A stretch of 64,000 nucleotides of DNA from NCBI RefSeq assembly GCF_900100695.1, contig NZ_FNCF01000003.1, positions 310,001-374,000 on the forward strand, written 5' to 3'. The position numbers and the translations under genes were made by a program. The DNA is from Klenkia brasiliensis. Its GTDB lineage: Bacteria; Actinomycetota; Actinomycetes; Mycobacteriales; Geodermatophilaceae. How positions within the stretch are numbered: the first letter of the stretch is position 1; each line of letters opens with the position of its first letter. The notes beneath the pieces were generated by a model. That model was given only the letters and a program-made list of their open reading frames with translations, was not told the DNA's origin and ran no database searches. Below are positions 45,373 through 55,947 of the stretch, piece after piece.

Positions 45373-45809
45373 GGCAGCTGCGCGACGAGGGACTCGACCA
45401 CGTCGAGGGTGGTCGTCCGGGACGCCGGGGTGGCCGCGAAGACGGCGATCTTCCAGCGCCGGCCGTCCTTGACCAGCACGAGCGTGTGCACGGCCAGCAG
45501 GTCGGGGTGCAGCGCGCCGTCCGAGCCCGGCATGCCGGCGGTGGCCACCAGCACGGCGGTGTCCTCCCCCATCGCCCGCACCGACCGGACGGCGGCGACG
45601 TAGGGCGGCGGGGCGTGGTCGGCGAAGATCCGGCGCAGGTCGGCGGCGAACTGCAGCCGGCCGTGGTGCTGGGTGCCGTCGAAGCCGACCACGTCCGCGT
45701 CGTCGGTGAGGGTGGCCGCCTGGCGGGCGGCGCTGTGCGCGTTCCAGCCGTCCAGGTACTCGGCGTAGACGGCGCGGATCTCCGCGTCCTCGGGGTGGGC
45801 GACGGACAA
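45369..45809 (-). CDS. SnoaL-like/SgcJ-type small protein
   Basis: A 146-residue protein of the NTF2-like (SnoaL/DUF4440) fold: IRAVYAEYLDGWNAHSAARQ, ADVVGFDGTQHHGRLQFAAD and RRWKIAVFAATPASRTTTLD are the typical blocks of the SgcJ/EcaC family. Function unassigned; members range from isomerases and hydrolases to proteins without catalysis. The start is a rare TTG at 45809, supported by GGGAG 5 nt upstream. It is translationally coupled to the sulfurtransferase gene downstream. Confidence 0.8.
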   Translation of the reverse strand: MSVAHPEDAEIRAVYAEYLDGWNAHSAARQAATLTDDADVVGFDGTQHHGRLQFAADLRRIFADHAPPPYVAAVRSVRAMGEDTAVLVATAGMPGSDGALHPDLLAVHTLVLVKDGRRWKIAVFAATPASRTTTLDVVESLVAQLP

Positions 45810-45855
45810 CGGGACTCCCGGGGTGGTGCGGGTGGGACCCCTGTGACGTTAGTGC

Positions 45856-47736
45856 TCAGGCCTGCCCGGGTGCCGACGACACGGGCCGCTGGGCGAACTG
45901 GGTGCGGTACAGGTCGGCGTACCGGCCCCCGCGCGCCAGCAGCTCCTCGTGGGTGCCCCGCTCGACCACCCGGCCCTCGTCGAGCACCAGGATCAGGTCG
46001 GCGCTGCGGATCGTGGAGAGCCGGTGCGCGATGACCAGCGACGTGCGGCCGGTGAGCGCGGTGTCCAGCGCCTTCTGCACGGCCACCTCGCTCTCGCTGT
46101 CCAGGTGGGCGGTGGCCTCGTCGAGGATCACGATGCCCGGCGCCTTGAGCAGCACCCGGGCGATCGCCAGCCGCTGCTTCTCCCCGCCCGACATCCGGTA
46201 GCCGCGGTCGCCGACGACGGTGTCGAGCCCGTCGGGCAGCGAGGCGACGAGCGCGGCGATGCGGGCTCCGGTCATCGCCGTCCACAGGTCGTCGTCGGTG
46301 GCCTCGGGCCGGGCGTAGCGCAGGTTGGCGCGGATGGTGTCGTGGAACAGGTGCGCGTCCTGGCTGACCACGCCGATCGCGGCGCGCAGCGAGTCCGCGG
46401 TGGCCTGCCGGACGTCGACCCCGCCGACCCGCACCGCGCCGCCGGTGACGTCGTAGAGCCGGGGCACCAGGTTGGCGATGGTCGACTTGCCCGCGCCGGA
46501 GTGGCCGACCAGCGCGACCAGCTGGCCGGGCTCGGCGCGGAAGCTGACCTCGTGCAGCACGGTGGCGGGCTCGCCGTGCTCGGGCAGCGACAGGTCCTCC
46601 AGCGAGGCCAGCGACACCTGCTCGGCGGTCGGGTAGCGGAAGGTCACCCGGTCGAACTCCACCGAGCGGTCGGTCGCCGGCACCGGACGCGCGTCGGGGG
46701 CGTCGGCGATCATCGGCTGCAGGTCGAGCACCTCGAAGACCCGGTCGAAGCTGACCATCGCGCTCATCACGTCGACCCGGACGTTGGACAGCGCGGTCAG
46801 CGGGCCGTACAGCCGCGAGAGCAGCAGCGCCAGCGACACCACCGCGCCGGGGGTGAGCGAGCCGTCGAAGGCCAGCGCGCCGCCCAGGCCGTAGACCAGC
46901 GCGGTGGCGAGCGCGGCGACCAGGGTGAGCGCGGTGAAGAACGTGCGGCCGTACATCGCGGACAGCACGCCGATGTCGCGCACCCGTGCCGCGCGGGAGC
47001 GGAAGGACTCCACCTCGGCCTCGGGCCGGCCGAACAGCTTGACCAGCAGCGCGCCGGCCACGTTGAACCGCTCGGTCATCGTGGCGTTCATCGAGGCGTT
47101 GAGCCCGTAGGACTCCCGGGTGATCTCCTGCAGCCGCTTGCCGATCCGCTTGGCCGGCAGCACGAACAGCGGCACCAGCACCACCGACAACAGGGTGATC
47201 TGCCAGGACAGCGTGAGCATCACCGCGCCGGTGAGCACCAGCCCGATGGCGTTGGAGACCACCCCGGACAGCGTCGAGGTGAACGCCTGCTGCGCGCCGA
47301 TGACGTCGTTGTTGAGCCGGCTGACCAGCGCGCCGGTCTGGGTGCGGGTGAAGAAGGCCACCGGCATGCGCTGCACGTGCGCGAACACCCTGGCCCGCAG
47401 GTCGTAGATGACGCCCTCGCCGATCCGGGCGGAGTACCAGCGCTGGGCCAGCGAGCTGCCGGCGTCGACGAGCGCGAGACCGGCGATGAGCAGCGCGATC
47501 CGCACGATGTCGCCGGCGGTGCCGGTGAGCCCGGCGATCCGGTTGACGATGTCACCGGCCAGCAGCGGGGTCGCGACGCCGATCACCGCCGACAGGACCA
47601 CCAGGGCGAGGAAGAAGGTGAGGTCGCGGCGGTAGGGGCCGGCGACGCCGAGGATGCGCCGGACGGTGCCCCTCGGGATCTCCCGCGCGGGGGTCGCCTC
47701 GCGGCGGAAGGACCGCATGGCGGCCATCGAGGTCAT
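45856..47736 (-). CDS. ABC exporter, fused membrane and ATPase domains
   Basis: A 626-residue half-transporter of the MsbA/multidrug type that dimerises. Six membrane helices occupy residues about 40-340 (for example LTFFLALVVLSAVIGVATPL). The nucleotide-binding domain has Walker A LVGHSGAGKST, Q-loop GVVSQDAHLFHDTIRAN, signature YRMSGGEKQRLAIARVL, Walker B GIVILDEATAHLDSESE and switch His VIAHRLSTIRSADLILV. Substrate unknown; lipids or drugs are usual for the class. The ATG at 47736 is chosen, with ATG at 47727 and 47718 as alternatives. It follows the enoyl-CoA hydratase gene by 19 nt. Confidence 0.93.
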   Translation of the reverse strand: MTSMAAMRSFRREATPAREIPRGTVRRILGVAGPYRRDLTFFLALVVLSAVIGVATPLLAGDIVNRIAGLTGTAGDIVRIALLIAGLALVDAGSSLAQRWYSARIGEGVIYDLRARVFAHVQRMPVAFFTRTQTGALVSRLNNDVIGAQQAFTSTLSGVVSNAIGLVLTGAVMLTLSWQITLLSVVLVPLFVLPAKRIGKRLQEITRESYGLNASMNATMTERFNVAGALLVKLFGRPEAEVESFRSRAARVRDIGVLSAMYGRTFFTALTLVAALATALVYGLGGALAFDGSLTPGAVVSLALLLSRLYGPLTALSNVRVDVMSAMVSFDRVFEVLDLQPMIADAPDARPVPATDRSVEFDRVTFRYPTAEQVSLASLEDLSLPEHGEPATVLHEVSFRAEPGQLVALVGHSGAGKSTIANLVPRLYDVTGGAVRVGGVDVRQATADSLRAAIGVVSQDAHLFHDTIRANLRYARPEATDDDLWTAMTGARIAALVASLPDGLDTVVGDRGYRMSGGEKQRLAIARVLLKAPGIVILDEATAHLDSESEVAVQKALDTALTGRTSLVIAHRLSTIRSADLILVLDEGRVVERGTHEELLARGGRYADLYRTQFAQRPVSSAPGQA

Positions 47737-47755
47737 CGGTCCGTCCACGACGCGG

Positions 47756-48559
47756 TCAACCCCGGGGCGCGGGCGCCTGTTCCGCCGCACGCCCGGCCAG
47801 GGCGTGCAGCCGCCGGTACTGCGCGGCGCGCTCCGCGGCGTCCTGGCCGTCGTCGTCGGCGGCCGCGGCGCGGCGCACCAGGGCGGCGGTCTCGCGGCTG
47901 GCGTCGACGTCCGGCCCGAGGACGGCGGCGACCAGCTGGTCCACCGCGGCGTCCAGCTCACCGGCGGGGACGACGACGTTCGCCAGCCCGGCGGCGTACG
48001 CCTCGGCGGCACCCACCCGCCGTCCGGTCAGGCACATCTCCAGCGCGCGGCTGTAGCCGACCGCCTGCACCAGCGTCGACGTGCCGGTCAGGTCGGGGAC
48101 CAGGCCGAGCGTGGCCTCGGGCAGCGCGAACGTGGCCTCCTCGGCGCACACCCGCAGGTCGCAGGCCAGCGCGAGCTGCGCGCCGGCGCCGATGGCGTGG
48201 CCCTGCACGACGGCGACGGACACGATGCCCGGCTGCCGCAGCCAGCGGAACCCGGCCTGGTAGCCGCGGATCCGCTCCTGGGCGCCCTCGGGCCCGAGCC
48301 CGGCCAGCTCGCCGAGACCGCCCGGGGTGCCCGGGTCGGCGGCGAACAGCGACCGGTCCAGGCCGGCGGAGAAGGCCCGGCCGGCGCCGCGCACGACCAC
48401 GACCCGGACGTCGGCGGGCAGCGCTGCCCCGACCTCGGCCAGGGTGGTCCAGGTGGCCGGGACCTGGGCGTTGAGCTGGTCGGCCCGGTCCAGGAGGACG
48501 GTCAGGACCGGCCCGTCCTGCGAGGTGGTGACCCAGCCGCGCGCCGGGTCACCGCTCAC
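47756..48559 (-). CDS. enoyl-CoA hydratase/isomerase family protein
   Basis: A 267-residue crotonase-fold protein. The oxyanion-hole segments are GAGRAFSAGLDRSLFAAD and VQGHAIGAGAQLALACDLRV, and the glutamate-bearing FALPEATLGLVPDLTGTSTL follows. One hydratase Glu can be placed in the PEATLGLVPD block, whereas the usual first Glu is not evident, so hydratase activity is not certain. By position it corresponds to echA12 (Rv1472) next to Rv1473 in M. tuberculosis (from memory). The GTG start at 48559 overlaps the HTH gene's stop codon by 4 nt. Confidence 0.88.
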   Translation of the reverse strand: MSGDPARGWVTTSQDGPVLTVLLDRADQLNAQVPATWTTLAEVGAALPADVRVVVVRGAGRAFSAGLDRSLFAADPGTPGGLGELAGLGPEGAQERIRGYQAGFRWLRQPGIVSVAVVQGHAIGAGAQLALACDLRVCAEEATFALPEATLGLVPDLTGTSTLVQAVGYSRALEMCLTGRRVGAAEAYAAGLANVVVPAGELDAAVDQLVAAVLGPDVDASRETAALVRRAAAADDDGQDAAERAAQYRRLHALAGRAAEQAPAPRG

Positions 48560-48813
48560 TTCTTGTCGCCGGCCGGCCGGTTGGCCCCGCCCCGGCTGCG
48601 CAGGGTCGCCCCCGACTCGCTGAGCAGCCGGTGCACGAACCCGTAGGAGCGGCCGGTGTCGGCGGCCAGCACCCGGATGCTCTCGCCGTTGTCGTAGCGC
48701 TTGCGCAGGTCGTCGGCCAGCGTGTTGCGGTCGTCGCCGGTGATGCGCTTGCCCTTGGTCAGCCCGGCGGCCTCCCCCGTGCCCGAGGTGTCCGCTCCGT
48801 TCGAGTCGGCCAT
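48556..48813 (-). CDS. small helix-turn-helix protein (Rv1473A-like)
   Basis: An 85-residue basic protein. After a Gly/Thr-rich N-terminal tail come RNTLADDLRKRYDNGESIRV and LAADTGRSYGFVHRLLSESG, a compact helix-turn-helix with recognition helix RSYGFVHRLL, then a Gly/Arg-rich tail (LRSRGGANRPAGDKK). This family is a very common small DNA-binding protein in actinobacteria and, from memory, M. tuberculosis keeps a homologue (Rv1473A) beside the same ABC-F gene. Target genes are unknown. ATG 48813 has a strong GGGAGGGAG upstream. It is translationally coupled to the enoyl-CoA hydratase gene. Confidence 0.85.
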   Translation of the reverse strand: MADSNGADTSGTGEAAGLTKGKRITGDDRNTLADDLRKRYDNGESIRVLAADTGRSYGFVHRLLSESGATLRSRGGANRPAGDKK

Positions 48814-48947
48814 GACTCCCTCCCCGCCAGCGCTCCCGGTCGTGCCGGGTCCCCCACTGGTCGCCTGGCCGCCGTCCCTGTGACGCCGGTCCCGCTCGAA
48901 TGATCACCCCTGCGGCGGGACCGCGCGCGGTGACCGGCGAGCCGGGC

Positions 48948-50549
<1,602 letters not shown>

Positions 50550-50556
50550 CGGACCC

Positions 50557-50562
50557 AGGGTA
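50557..50562 (-). promoter_or_regulatory. candidate -10 element for the ABC-F gene (leaderless)
   Basis: TACCCT on the minus strand with a 7-nt spacer to the GTG at 50549, the same hexamer and spacing as for the gene at 5681. Confidence 0.5.
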
Positions 50563-50597
50563 CCGCCGGGACGGCCCGGTTCCGAGCGCCCGGCCGG

Positions 50598-50628
50598 TGA
50601 CCTGGGTAGCACTACCCGGTCCAGGTCA
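50598..50628. promoter_or_regulatory. palindromic element between divergent ABC-F and membrane-protein genes
   Basis: TGACCTGG (50598-50605) and CCAGGTCA (50621-50628) are perfect inverted arms. Inside, GGGTAG and CTACCC (50604-50609 and 50612-50617) form a second, partly overlapping dyad. Located 49 nt before both the ABC-F start and the membrane-protein start, it may be an operator acting on both promoters. Confidence 0.4.
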
Positions 50629-50676
50629 GGTGGTGCGGCGGAGGGCGGTGGGCCCGCGCGCCCCGAACCTGGGGTC

Positions 50677-52836
50677 ATGACTGCTCCGACCGACGCCCCG
50701 TGGTTGCTGCGCTGCCCGGTGTGCTCCACCCCGGTCCCCGACCGGGCCCACCCCGGGACGGCGTGCGCCGGCTGCGGGCTGCCGGCCGCCGGGCACGCCG
50801 GCGTGGTGGTGGGCCGGATCGGCGCCACCCTCGCCGAGCTGCACCGCGACCGCGACGCCCTGCTGGCGACCCTCCGGGCGCACGCCACCAGCCCGGCTGC
50901 CGCCCCCGCCCCGTCTCCGGCCCCCGTCCCGACTCAGGCCCCCGCCCCGCGGCCCGCGGTCCGCCGGCCGCCTCCGCCCCGGCCCCCGGCGGGCGGGCCC
51001 GGTGGGGCGCCCCCCGCCGGCCCGACGGTCACCCCCGCTGCCCCCGCGCCACGTCGGCGGGTCAGCCCGCAGCAGGTGCTCGTCGGTCTCGGCTCGCTGC
51101 TCGTGGTGGCCGCGGCCATGGCCCTCGTGGCGGTCGGCTGGACCCGGCTGGGTCTGGGCTTCCAGGCCACCGTCATGGCCACCGCCACCGCGACCGCCGC
51201 GGTCACCTCGGCGTGGGCCGCCCGGCGGGGCCTGCGGGCCACCGAGGAGGGCCTGGCCGCCACCGCCGCGGCCCTGCTGCTGGTCGACGTCACCGCCGCG
51301 AGGGCGCTGGGCCTCGCCGGGCTGGACGAGGTCCCGCTGCACACCTACACCGCCGGCGCCCTCGCCGTGGTCACCCTGCTGGCCGCCGGGCTGCGCGCCG
51401 CCACCCGGTCCACGCTGGTCTGGCCGGCGGTCGCCCTGCTCGCCGCGCAGCCGGTGCTGCCGCTGGCGCTCGGTGGGCACGCGGACGGCGTCGCCGGCGT
51501 CGTCGCCCTGCTGGCCCTGGCCGCGGCGGACGCGGCGGTGGCCGGCCGGTTGCCGCGCTGGTCCGCCGACGTGGCCCGGCTGCTGTCGGCCGTCGCGGCC
51601 GGGTGCGGGTCGTTGCTGGCCGTCGGGCTGGCCTGGTCGGCGCCGCTGGCGGAGGGGGCCGCGGCCACCGCGGTGCTGACCGCCGCGGCGGCCGCCGTCG
51701 TCCTGTTGGTGCTCCGGCGCGCCCGCCGGGGCGGTCCGGTGCCCGTGCCGGCCCCGGTGGCCTGCCTGGCGGCCGTTCCCGCGCTGGCGCTGGCCGGGCT
51801 GGCGCAGGCCGCCGGGGCGGTCGCCGCGCCGCTGCTGGCACTGGTGGGGCTCGCCCTGGCGACGGTCTGCGTGCTCGTCTGGCCGGAGCCGCTGGCCCGG
51901 GAGCTCGCCGGTGGGCCCGCGGCCGCCCTCGTGGTGGTGGGCACCGTGCAGCTGGACGTCGCGGACCGGCCCGCCGCCCTCGCCCTCGTGGCGCTCGCGG
52001 CGACGGTGCCCGCGGCGCTCACCGCGCTGGTCCGGCAGCCGGCCCGGGTCCCGGCCGTCGTCGCCGCACTGCTGCTGCCCGGTGGTGCCGTGCTGGCCGC
52101 CCGGGAGGGGGCAGTGCTCGCCGCACCCGTGGCCGGCCTGCTGCTCGCCCTGCTGGGCGCGGCCGCGCTGGGCCTGGCCGCGGTGCGGCTGGGCCGCCCC
52201 GAGGAGCGCGCGGCCGCGCTGACCGCGCCGGTGCTGGCTGCGGCCGCTGCGGTGACCGGTGCGTCGGTCGGCGCGTGGGGCCAGGTCGGGGCGCAGCTGG
52301 CGCTGGTCGGCGCGGCCGGCCTGGCCTACGCGGTCGCCGGACGGCGGGTCGTCACCGGCTGGGTGGCGCTCGCCGACCTGGTCGTGGCCACGTGGATCGC
52401 CCTGGCCGGTGCCGCAGTGGTCACCGTCGAGGCGTACAGCCTGCCGCTGGCCGCCGCGCTGCTGCTGGCCGCCGGGCCCCAGCTGCGGCGGGAACCGTCC
52501 TGGCGGGGCTGGGGCCCGGCGCTGGTCGTCGGGTTCGCCCCGTCCGTCGTCGCCGCGCTGGGCACCGGCGACCCGGCGCGCACCGGCCTGGTGGTCGTGG
52601 CCGGGGTGGTCGCCGTCGTGGCAGGCACGCTGACCCACCGGCAGGCACCGTTCGTGGTCGGTGCGGTGTCCGCCGGGCTGGTCGCCGCGGTGGAGACCGC
52701 CCCGTGGGTCGCCCGGCTGGAGTCGTGGGTGCCGCTGGGGACCGCGGGCCTGCTCCTGCTGGTGCTCGGGGCCTCCTACGAGCGGCGCCGGCAGCAGGCC
52801 CGGGAGGCCGTCGCCTGGGTGTCCGATCTGCGGTGA
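50677..52836 (+). CDS. large polytopic membrane protein with N-terminal zinc ribbon (SCO7613-like)
   Basis: A 719-residue protein. Residues 10-40 contain a probable zinc ribbon (LRCPVCSTPVP and CAGCGLPAAG, four Cys), then a short helix and a long Pro/Ala-rich linker (about 70-125). From residue 128 on, more than twenty hydrophobic segments follow almost without polar breaks. The architecture fits actinobacterial proteins annotated only as SCO7613 C-terminal domain-containing membrane proteins. No transport or enzymatic motif is recognisable. The linker suggests that the ribbon is a cytosolic docking domain. It is the first of two tandem genes of similar design; the second lacks the ribbon. 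ATG 50677; no strong Shine-Dalgarno. Confidence 0.8.
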   Translation: MTAPTDAPWLLRCPVCSTPVPDRAHPGTACAGCGLPAAGHAGVVVGRIGATLAELHRDRDALLATLRAHATSPAAAPAPSPAPVPTQAPAPRPAVRRPPPPRPPAGGPGGAPPAGPTVTPAAPAPRRRVSPQQVLVGLGSLLVVAAAMALVAVGWTRLGLGFQATVMATATATAAVTSAWAARRGLRATEEGLAATAAALLLVDVTAARALGLAGLDEVPLHTYTAGALAVVTLLAAGLRAATRSTLVWPAVALLAAQPVLPLALGGHADGVAGVVALLALAAADAAVAGRLPRWSADVARLLSAVAAGCGSLLAVGLAWSAPLAEGAAATAVLTAAAAAVVLLVLRRARRGGPVPVPAPVACLAAVPALALAGLAQAAGAVAAPLLALVGLALATVCVLVWPEPLARELAGGPAAALVVVGTVQLDVADRPAALALVALAATVPAALTALVRQPARVPAVVAALLLPGGAVLAAREGAVLAAPVAGLLLALLGAAALGLAAVRLGRPEERAAALTAPVLAAAAAVTGASVGAWGQVGAQLALVGAAGLAYAVAGRRVVTGWVALADLVVATWIALAGAAVVTVEAYSLPLAAALLLAAGPQLRREPSWRGWGPALVVGFAPSVVAALGTGDPARTGLVVVAGVVAVVAGTLTHRQAPFVVGAVSAGLVAAVETAPWVARLESWVPLGTAGLLLLVLGASYERRRQQAREAVAWVSDLR

Positions 52837-52842
52837 GGCCCC

Positions 52843-52848
52843 TACGGT
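52843..52848 (+). promoter_or_regulatory. candidate -10 element for the gene at 52855 (leaderless)
   Basis: TACGGT with a 6-nt spacer to the GTG start, in the 18-nt gap after the first membrane-protein gene, so the second gene may also be transcribed by itself. Confidence 0.45.
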
Positions 52849-52854
52849 GGGGCG

Positions 52855-54930
52855 GTGGACGGGAGCCGCGCAGCCGGCGCTCCCCCGCTGCCGCCCCTGC
52901 CCTACCCCGACGACGCCCGGCCGGTCTACCCGCCGCCGGTGCCCGCGGCCCCGCTGGCCGACCGGGTCACCCCGCAGGTGCTGCTGCTGGGCGCCGGGGT
53001 GGTCGCCGTCCTGGGGGCGGTGCTCTCGGTCTTCACCGTCGGCACGCCGGCCGGGGTGGTCGCGGTCAGCGTGCTGCTGGTGGTCGCGGCCGGGCTGGCC
53101 GTCCTCGCCGGGTACGCCGGCACCCCGACGTCGGGCGAGGCGCTGGCGGTGGCGGCGGTGGCCGCGGCGACGGCGCTGGTCGTGGTCGGCGCCCGGACCG
53201 CGCCCCGTCCGGAGCTGGCCGCGGGCACCCTGGCCCTGCTGGTGGCCGGGGGCACCGGTGCGCTGCGGCTGGTCGCGCCGCAGCTGCGCACCTGGCCGGT
53301 CGCGGCGTGGGCAGCCGGCCAGGCCGCCGTGCTGGTGGCGGTCCGGTCCACCGAGCTGCGCAGCGACCTGCTCACCGGGGTGCTGCTCGGCGTCGCGCTG
53401 ACCGGGCTGGCCATCGCGTGGGCCGGGCGGGGCGTCGTCGCGCTGGCCGGGCTGCTGGGGTCGGTGCCGTGGTGGCTGACCGGGGTGTGGGTGGCCGAGC
53501 GCGCGGCGTGGGGTGGCGACCGGCCCGCCGTGGCCGCCGGGTTCGCCGTCGCGGCCGCCGTCGGGTTGCTGGTCACCACCCATCCCCGGGTGCCGCGGCT
53601 GCCGGTGGCCGGGCCGCTGGTGCCGGTGCTGGCCGGCGTCGTGGCCGGCTCGACCGTGGCCGGCGCGGCCACGTCGGCCGGGCCGCGGTGGGTGCTGGGC
53701 GCGGGGTTCCTCGGGCTGGCGCTGGCCGCGCTGGTGGCGGTCGCCGCCTCGCGCGGGCCGGACTGGGTGCCCCGCGACGCGGGGCTGGCCGCGGCGGCCG
53801 TGCTCGTGCTGCTGTCGGCCGTCGGCACCGGGCGGGCCGGCCGGTGGGCCGACCTCGGCCTGCTGATGGTGACCACGGCCGCCGCGGCGGTGCTGCTGTC
53901 GGTGCGCAACCGGGACACCCGGCCCTCGACGGTGCCGATCGCGGTCGGCACGGTGGCGCTGGCGGTGGTGCTGCTGACCAGCGAGGGCCAGGTGTCCGGT
54001 GCCGCCGTGGGGGCCGCGCTCGTCGCGGTCGCGGTCGCCGCGCTGGCCGAGGCGGTGGTGCTGGCGGTGGTGCTGCCCTGGTGGGCGGACCAGCGGGTGC
54101 GGACGTGGGTGCGCCAGCGCGTGCGGCGGGCCCCCCGGGCGGCCACCGGCCCGGTGGACGACGTGCGGGACGCCTTCGCCGCCGCCGACACCGGCCGCGC
54201 CGACCCACCCGTCGGCGTCGCCGAGCCCGACCCGGACTCCCCCGACGTCCGCGCGGCCGGCTCCGCGGCGGTCACCGGGTCGGTGGTGGGCCTGCTCGGC
54301 GTCGGCCTGGCGCTGTCCGCGGGCCGGCCCGGGGTGACCGCCGTCCTGCTGGCCGTGCTCGGGCTCGCGCTGATGGGCCACGGCGACGTCACCCGCGGCA
54401 CGAAGCCGCCCGACGTCCCGGCCGACGAGCAGGACACCCGCGGCCGGGCCACCCGGGTGCTCGGTGGCGTCTGCCTGGTCGCGGCCGCCTGGACCGCCGC
54501 CGCGCTCGCCGGCTGGGACGTGCCGCAGGTCGTGCCGGTCGTCGCCGGGCTGGTGCTGCTGGCCGGGTCGTGGCGGGCGCTGCCGCACGGGCGCAGCTGG
54601 GCGTCGTGGGGGCCGGGCCTGGCGGTCGCCCTGCTGCCGTCGGTGGCGCTGGCCGTGCTCGACCCCACCCCGGCGCGCCAGGTGGCCACGCTGGTCGCCT
54701 CGCTGGTGCTGGTGCTCGGCGGGCTGGGCTGGGCGGTCCGGGCGCCGTTCGTGCTGGGACTGGTCGGCGTGCTCGGCACGACGGTCGGGTGGCTGGCCGA
54801 CGGCGCGCCCACGCCGTGGGTGGTCGCCCTGTTCGGCGTAGGCGCGGTGCTGCTGCTGGTCGGTGCGGTCCGCGAGCACCAGCGCCGCCGCGGCGACCCG
54901 GTCCCCGCCCGGGTGCGGACCTTCCGCTAG
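52855..54930 (+). CDS. large polytopic membrane protein, second of a tandem pair (SCO7613-like)
   Basis: A 691-residue protein with a Pro-rich N-terminal tail (GAPPLPPLPYPDDARPVYPP) instead of a zinc ribbon, then around twenty hydrophobic segments. A polar loop occurs near residues 425-475 (RRAPRAATGPVDDVRDAF and neighbours, rich in Asp/Pro). WASWGPGLAVALLPSVALAV aligns by eye with WRGWGPALVVGFAPSVVAAL in the preceding protein, so the two are paralogues. Function unknown. The gene ends in CTAG shared with the convergent acetyltransferase gene. Confidence 0.78.
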   Translation: MDGSRAAGAPPLPPLPYPDDARPVYPPPVPAAPLADRVTPQVLLLGAGVVAVLGAVLSVFTVGTPAGVVAVSVLLVVAAGLAVLAGYAGTPTSGEALAVAAVAAATALVVVGARTAPRPELAAGTLALLVAGGTGALRLVAPQLRTWPVAAWAAGQAAVLVAVRSTELRSDLLTGVLLGVALTGLAIAWAGRGVVALAGLLGSVPWWLTGVWVAERAAWGGDRPAVAAGFAVAAAVGLLVTTHPRVPRLPVAGPLVPVLAGVVAGSTVAGAATSAGPRWVLGAGFLGLALAALVAVAASRGPDWVPRDAGLAAAAVLVLLSAVGTGRAGRWADLGLLMVTTAAAAVLLSVRNRDTRPSTVPIAVGTVALAVVLLTSEGQVSGAAVGAALVAVAVAALAEAVVLAVVLPWWADQRVRTWVRQRVRRAPRAATGPVDDVRDAFAAADTGRADPPVGVAEPDPDSPDVRAAGSAAVTGSVVGLLGVGLALSAGRPGVTAVLLAVLGLALMGHGDVTRGTKPPDVPADEQDTRGRATRVLGGVCLVAAAWTAAALAGWDVPQVVPVVAGLVLLAGSWRALPHGRSWASWGPGLAVALLPSVALAVLDPTPARQVATLVASLVLVLGGLGWAVRAPFVLGLVGVLGTTVGWLADGAPTPWVVALFGVGAVLLLVGAVREHQRRRGDPVPARVRTFR

Positions 54931-55526
54931 CTGCCGAACAGGCTCTCGGCGCAGACCACGCGGTAGCCGGCGGCGAGGAAGCTGCGCAGCGACGCGGTGT
55001 TGGCCGGGGCGACCTGCGCCCACAGCTGGCCGTCGACGAACGCCGGGGCGGCCGCGGCCAGCGCGGTGCCCAGCCCCCGGCCGCGGGCGGCGGGGTCGAC
55101 CTCGATGCTGACCTCCCACCGGCCGGCCAGCCCACGCCCGAGGGTGAGCAGCGCAGCGGCGTCCGCCGTCCCCAGCACGCGCACCTCGGTGCGGTGACGG
55201 TGCGCCCGCTGCACCCGCGGGTGGTCGGCTGCCTCCAGTGGCTGCAACGACAGCGCCGGGGCGGCCGGGGCGGGCGGCGCGAGCAGGACGGCGTCCACCA
55301 CGCCCGGCTCCACGCCGGTCTCGTCGGCCAGCGCGGCGAGGAACCGGGCGGACAGCGGCGCGGCGACCGGGTCGGGCGACGCGGCCACCCAGGCGTCCAC
55401 CCAAGCCGGGTCGACATCGGCACCGACCCACGCCCACGCGGTGCCGCCCACGACGACGGCCCGCGCCCCAGGGGGCGCGGGCCGCGTGGTGACGCTGCCG
55501 TCGGCGGCGGGGTCGTCGCCCCGCAC
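54927..55526 (-). CDS. GNAT-family N-acetyltransferase
   Basis: A 199-residue protein whose C-terminal half is a GNAT domain: VSIEVDPAARGRGLGTALAA is motif A with the acetyl-CoA pyrophosphate loop (RGRGLG), then LWAQVAPANTASLRSFLAAG and YRVVCAESLFGS. The N-terminal half (AVVVGGTAWAWVGADVDPAW) is family-specific. The start is uncertain: GTG 55526 is used, but homologous-looking codons continue back to a CTG that overlaps the sufT stop codon, so true translation may be coupled to sufT. It is the last gene on the suf transcript. Substrate unknown. Its stop codon overlaps that of the convergent membrane-protein gene. Confidence 0.75.
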   Translation of the reverse strand: MRGDDPAADGSVTTRPAPPGARAVVVGGTAWAWVGADVDPAWVDAWVAASPDPVAAPLSARFLAALADETGVEPGVVDAVLLAPPAPAAPALSLQPLEAADHPRVQRAHRHRTEVRVLGTADAAALLTLGRGLAGRWEVSIEVDPAARGRGLGTALAAAAPAFVDGQLWAQVAPANTASLRSFLAAGYRVVCAESLFGS

Positions 55527-55546
55527 GAGCCGGTCGAGGAGCTCGT

Positions 55547-55947
55547 TCAGACCCGGAAGCCGAGCGCGCGCAGCTGCTCCCGGCCGTCGTCGGTGATCTT
55601 GTCCGGGCCCCACGGCGGCATCCAGACCCAGTTGATCCGGATGTCGTCGACCAGACCGGGACCGGGGCCACCGGTGAGGGCCTGGCGGGCCTGGTCCTCG
55701 ATGACGTCGGTCAGCGGGCAGGCCGCGGAGGTCAGGGTCATGTCGATGACGGCGACGTTGTTGTCGTCGACCTCCATGCCGTACACCAGGCCGAGGTCGA
55801 CGACGTTCACGCCCAGCTCGGGGTCGACGACGTCGCGCATGGCCTCCTCGAGCTCCTCCATGTCGGCCTTGATGACCGGCGCGGCGGGGGCAGTCGTCTG
55901 CACGGGGGTCTGCACGGGGGTCTGCACGGGGGTCTCGGTGCTCTCGG

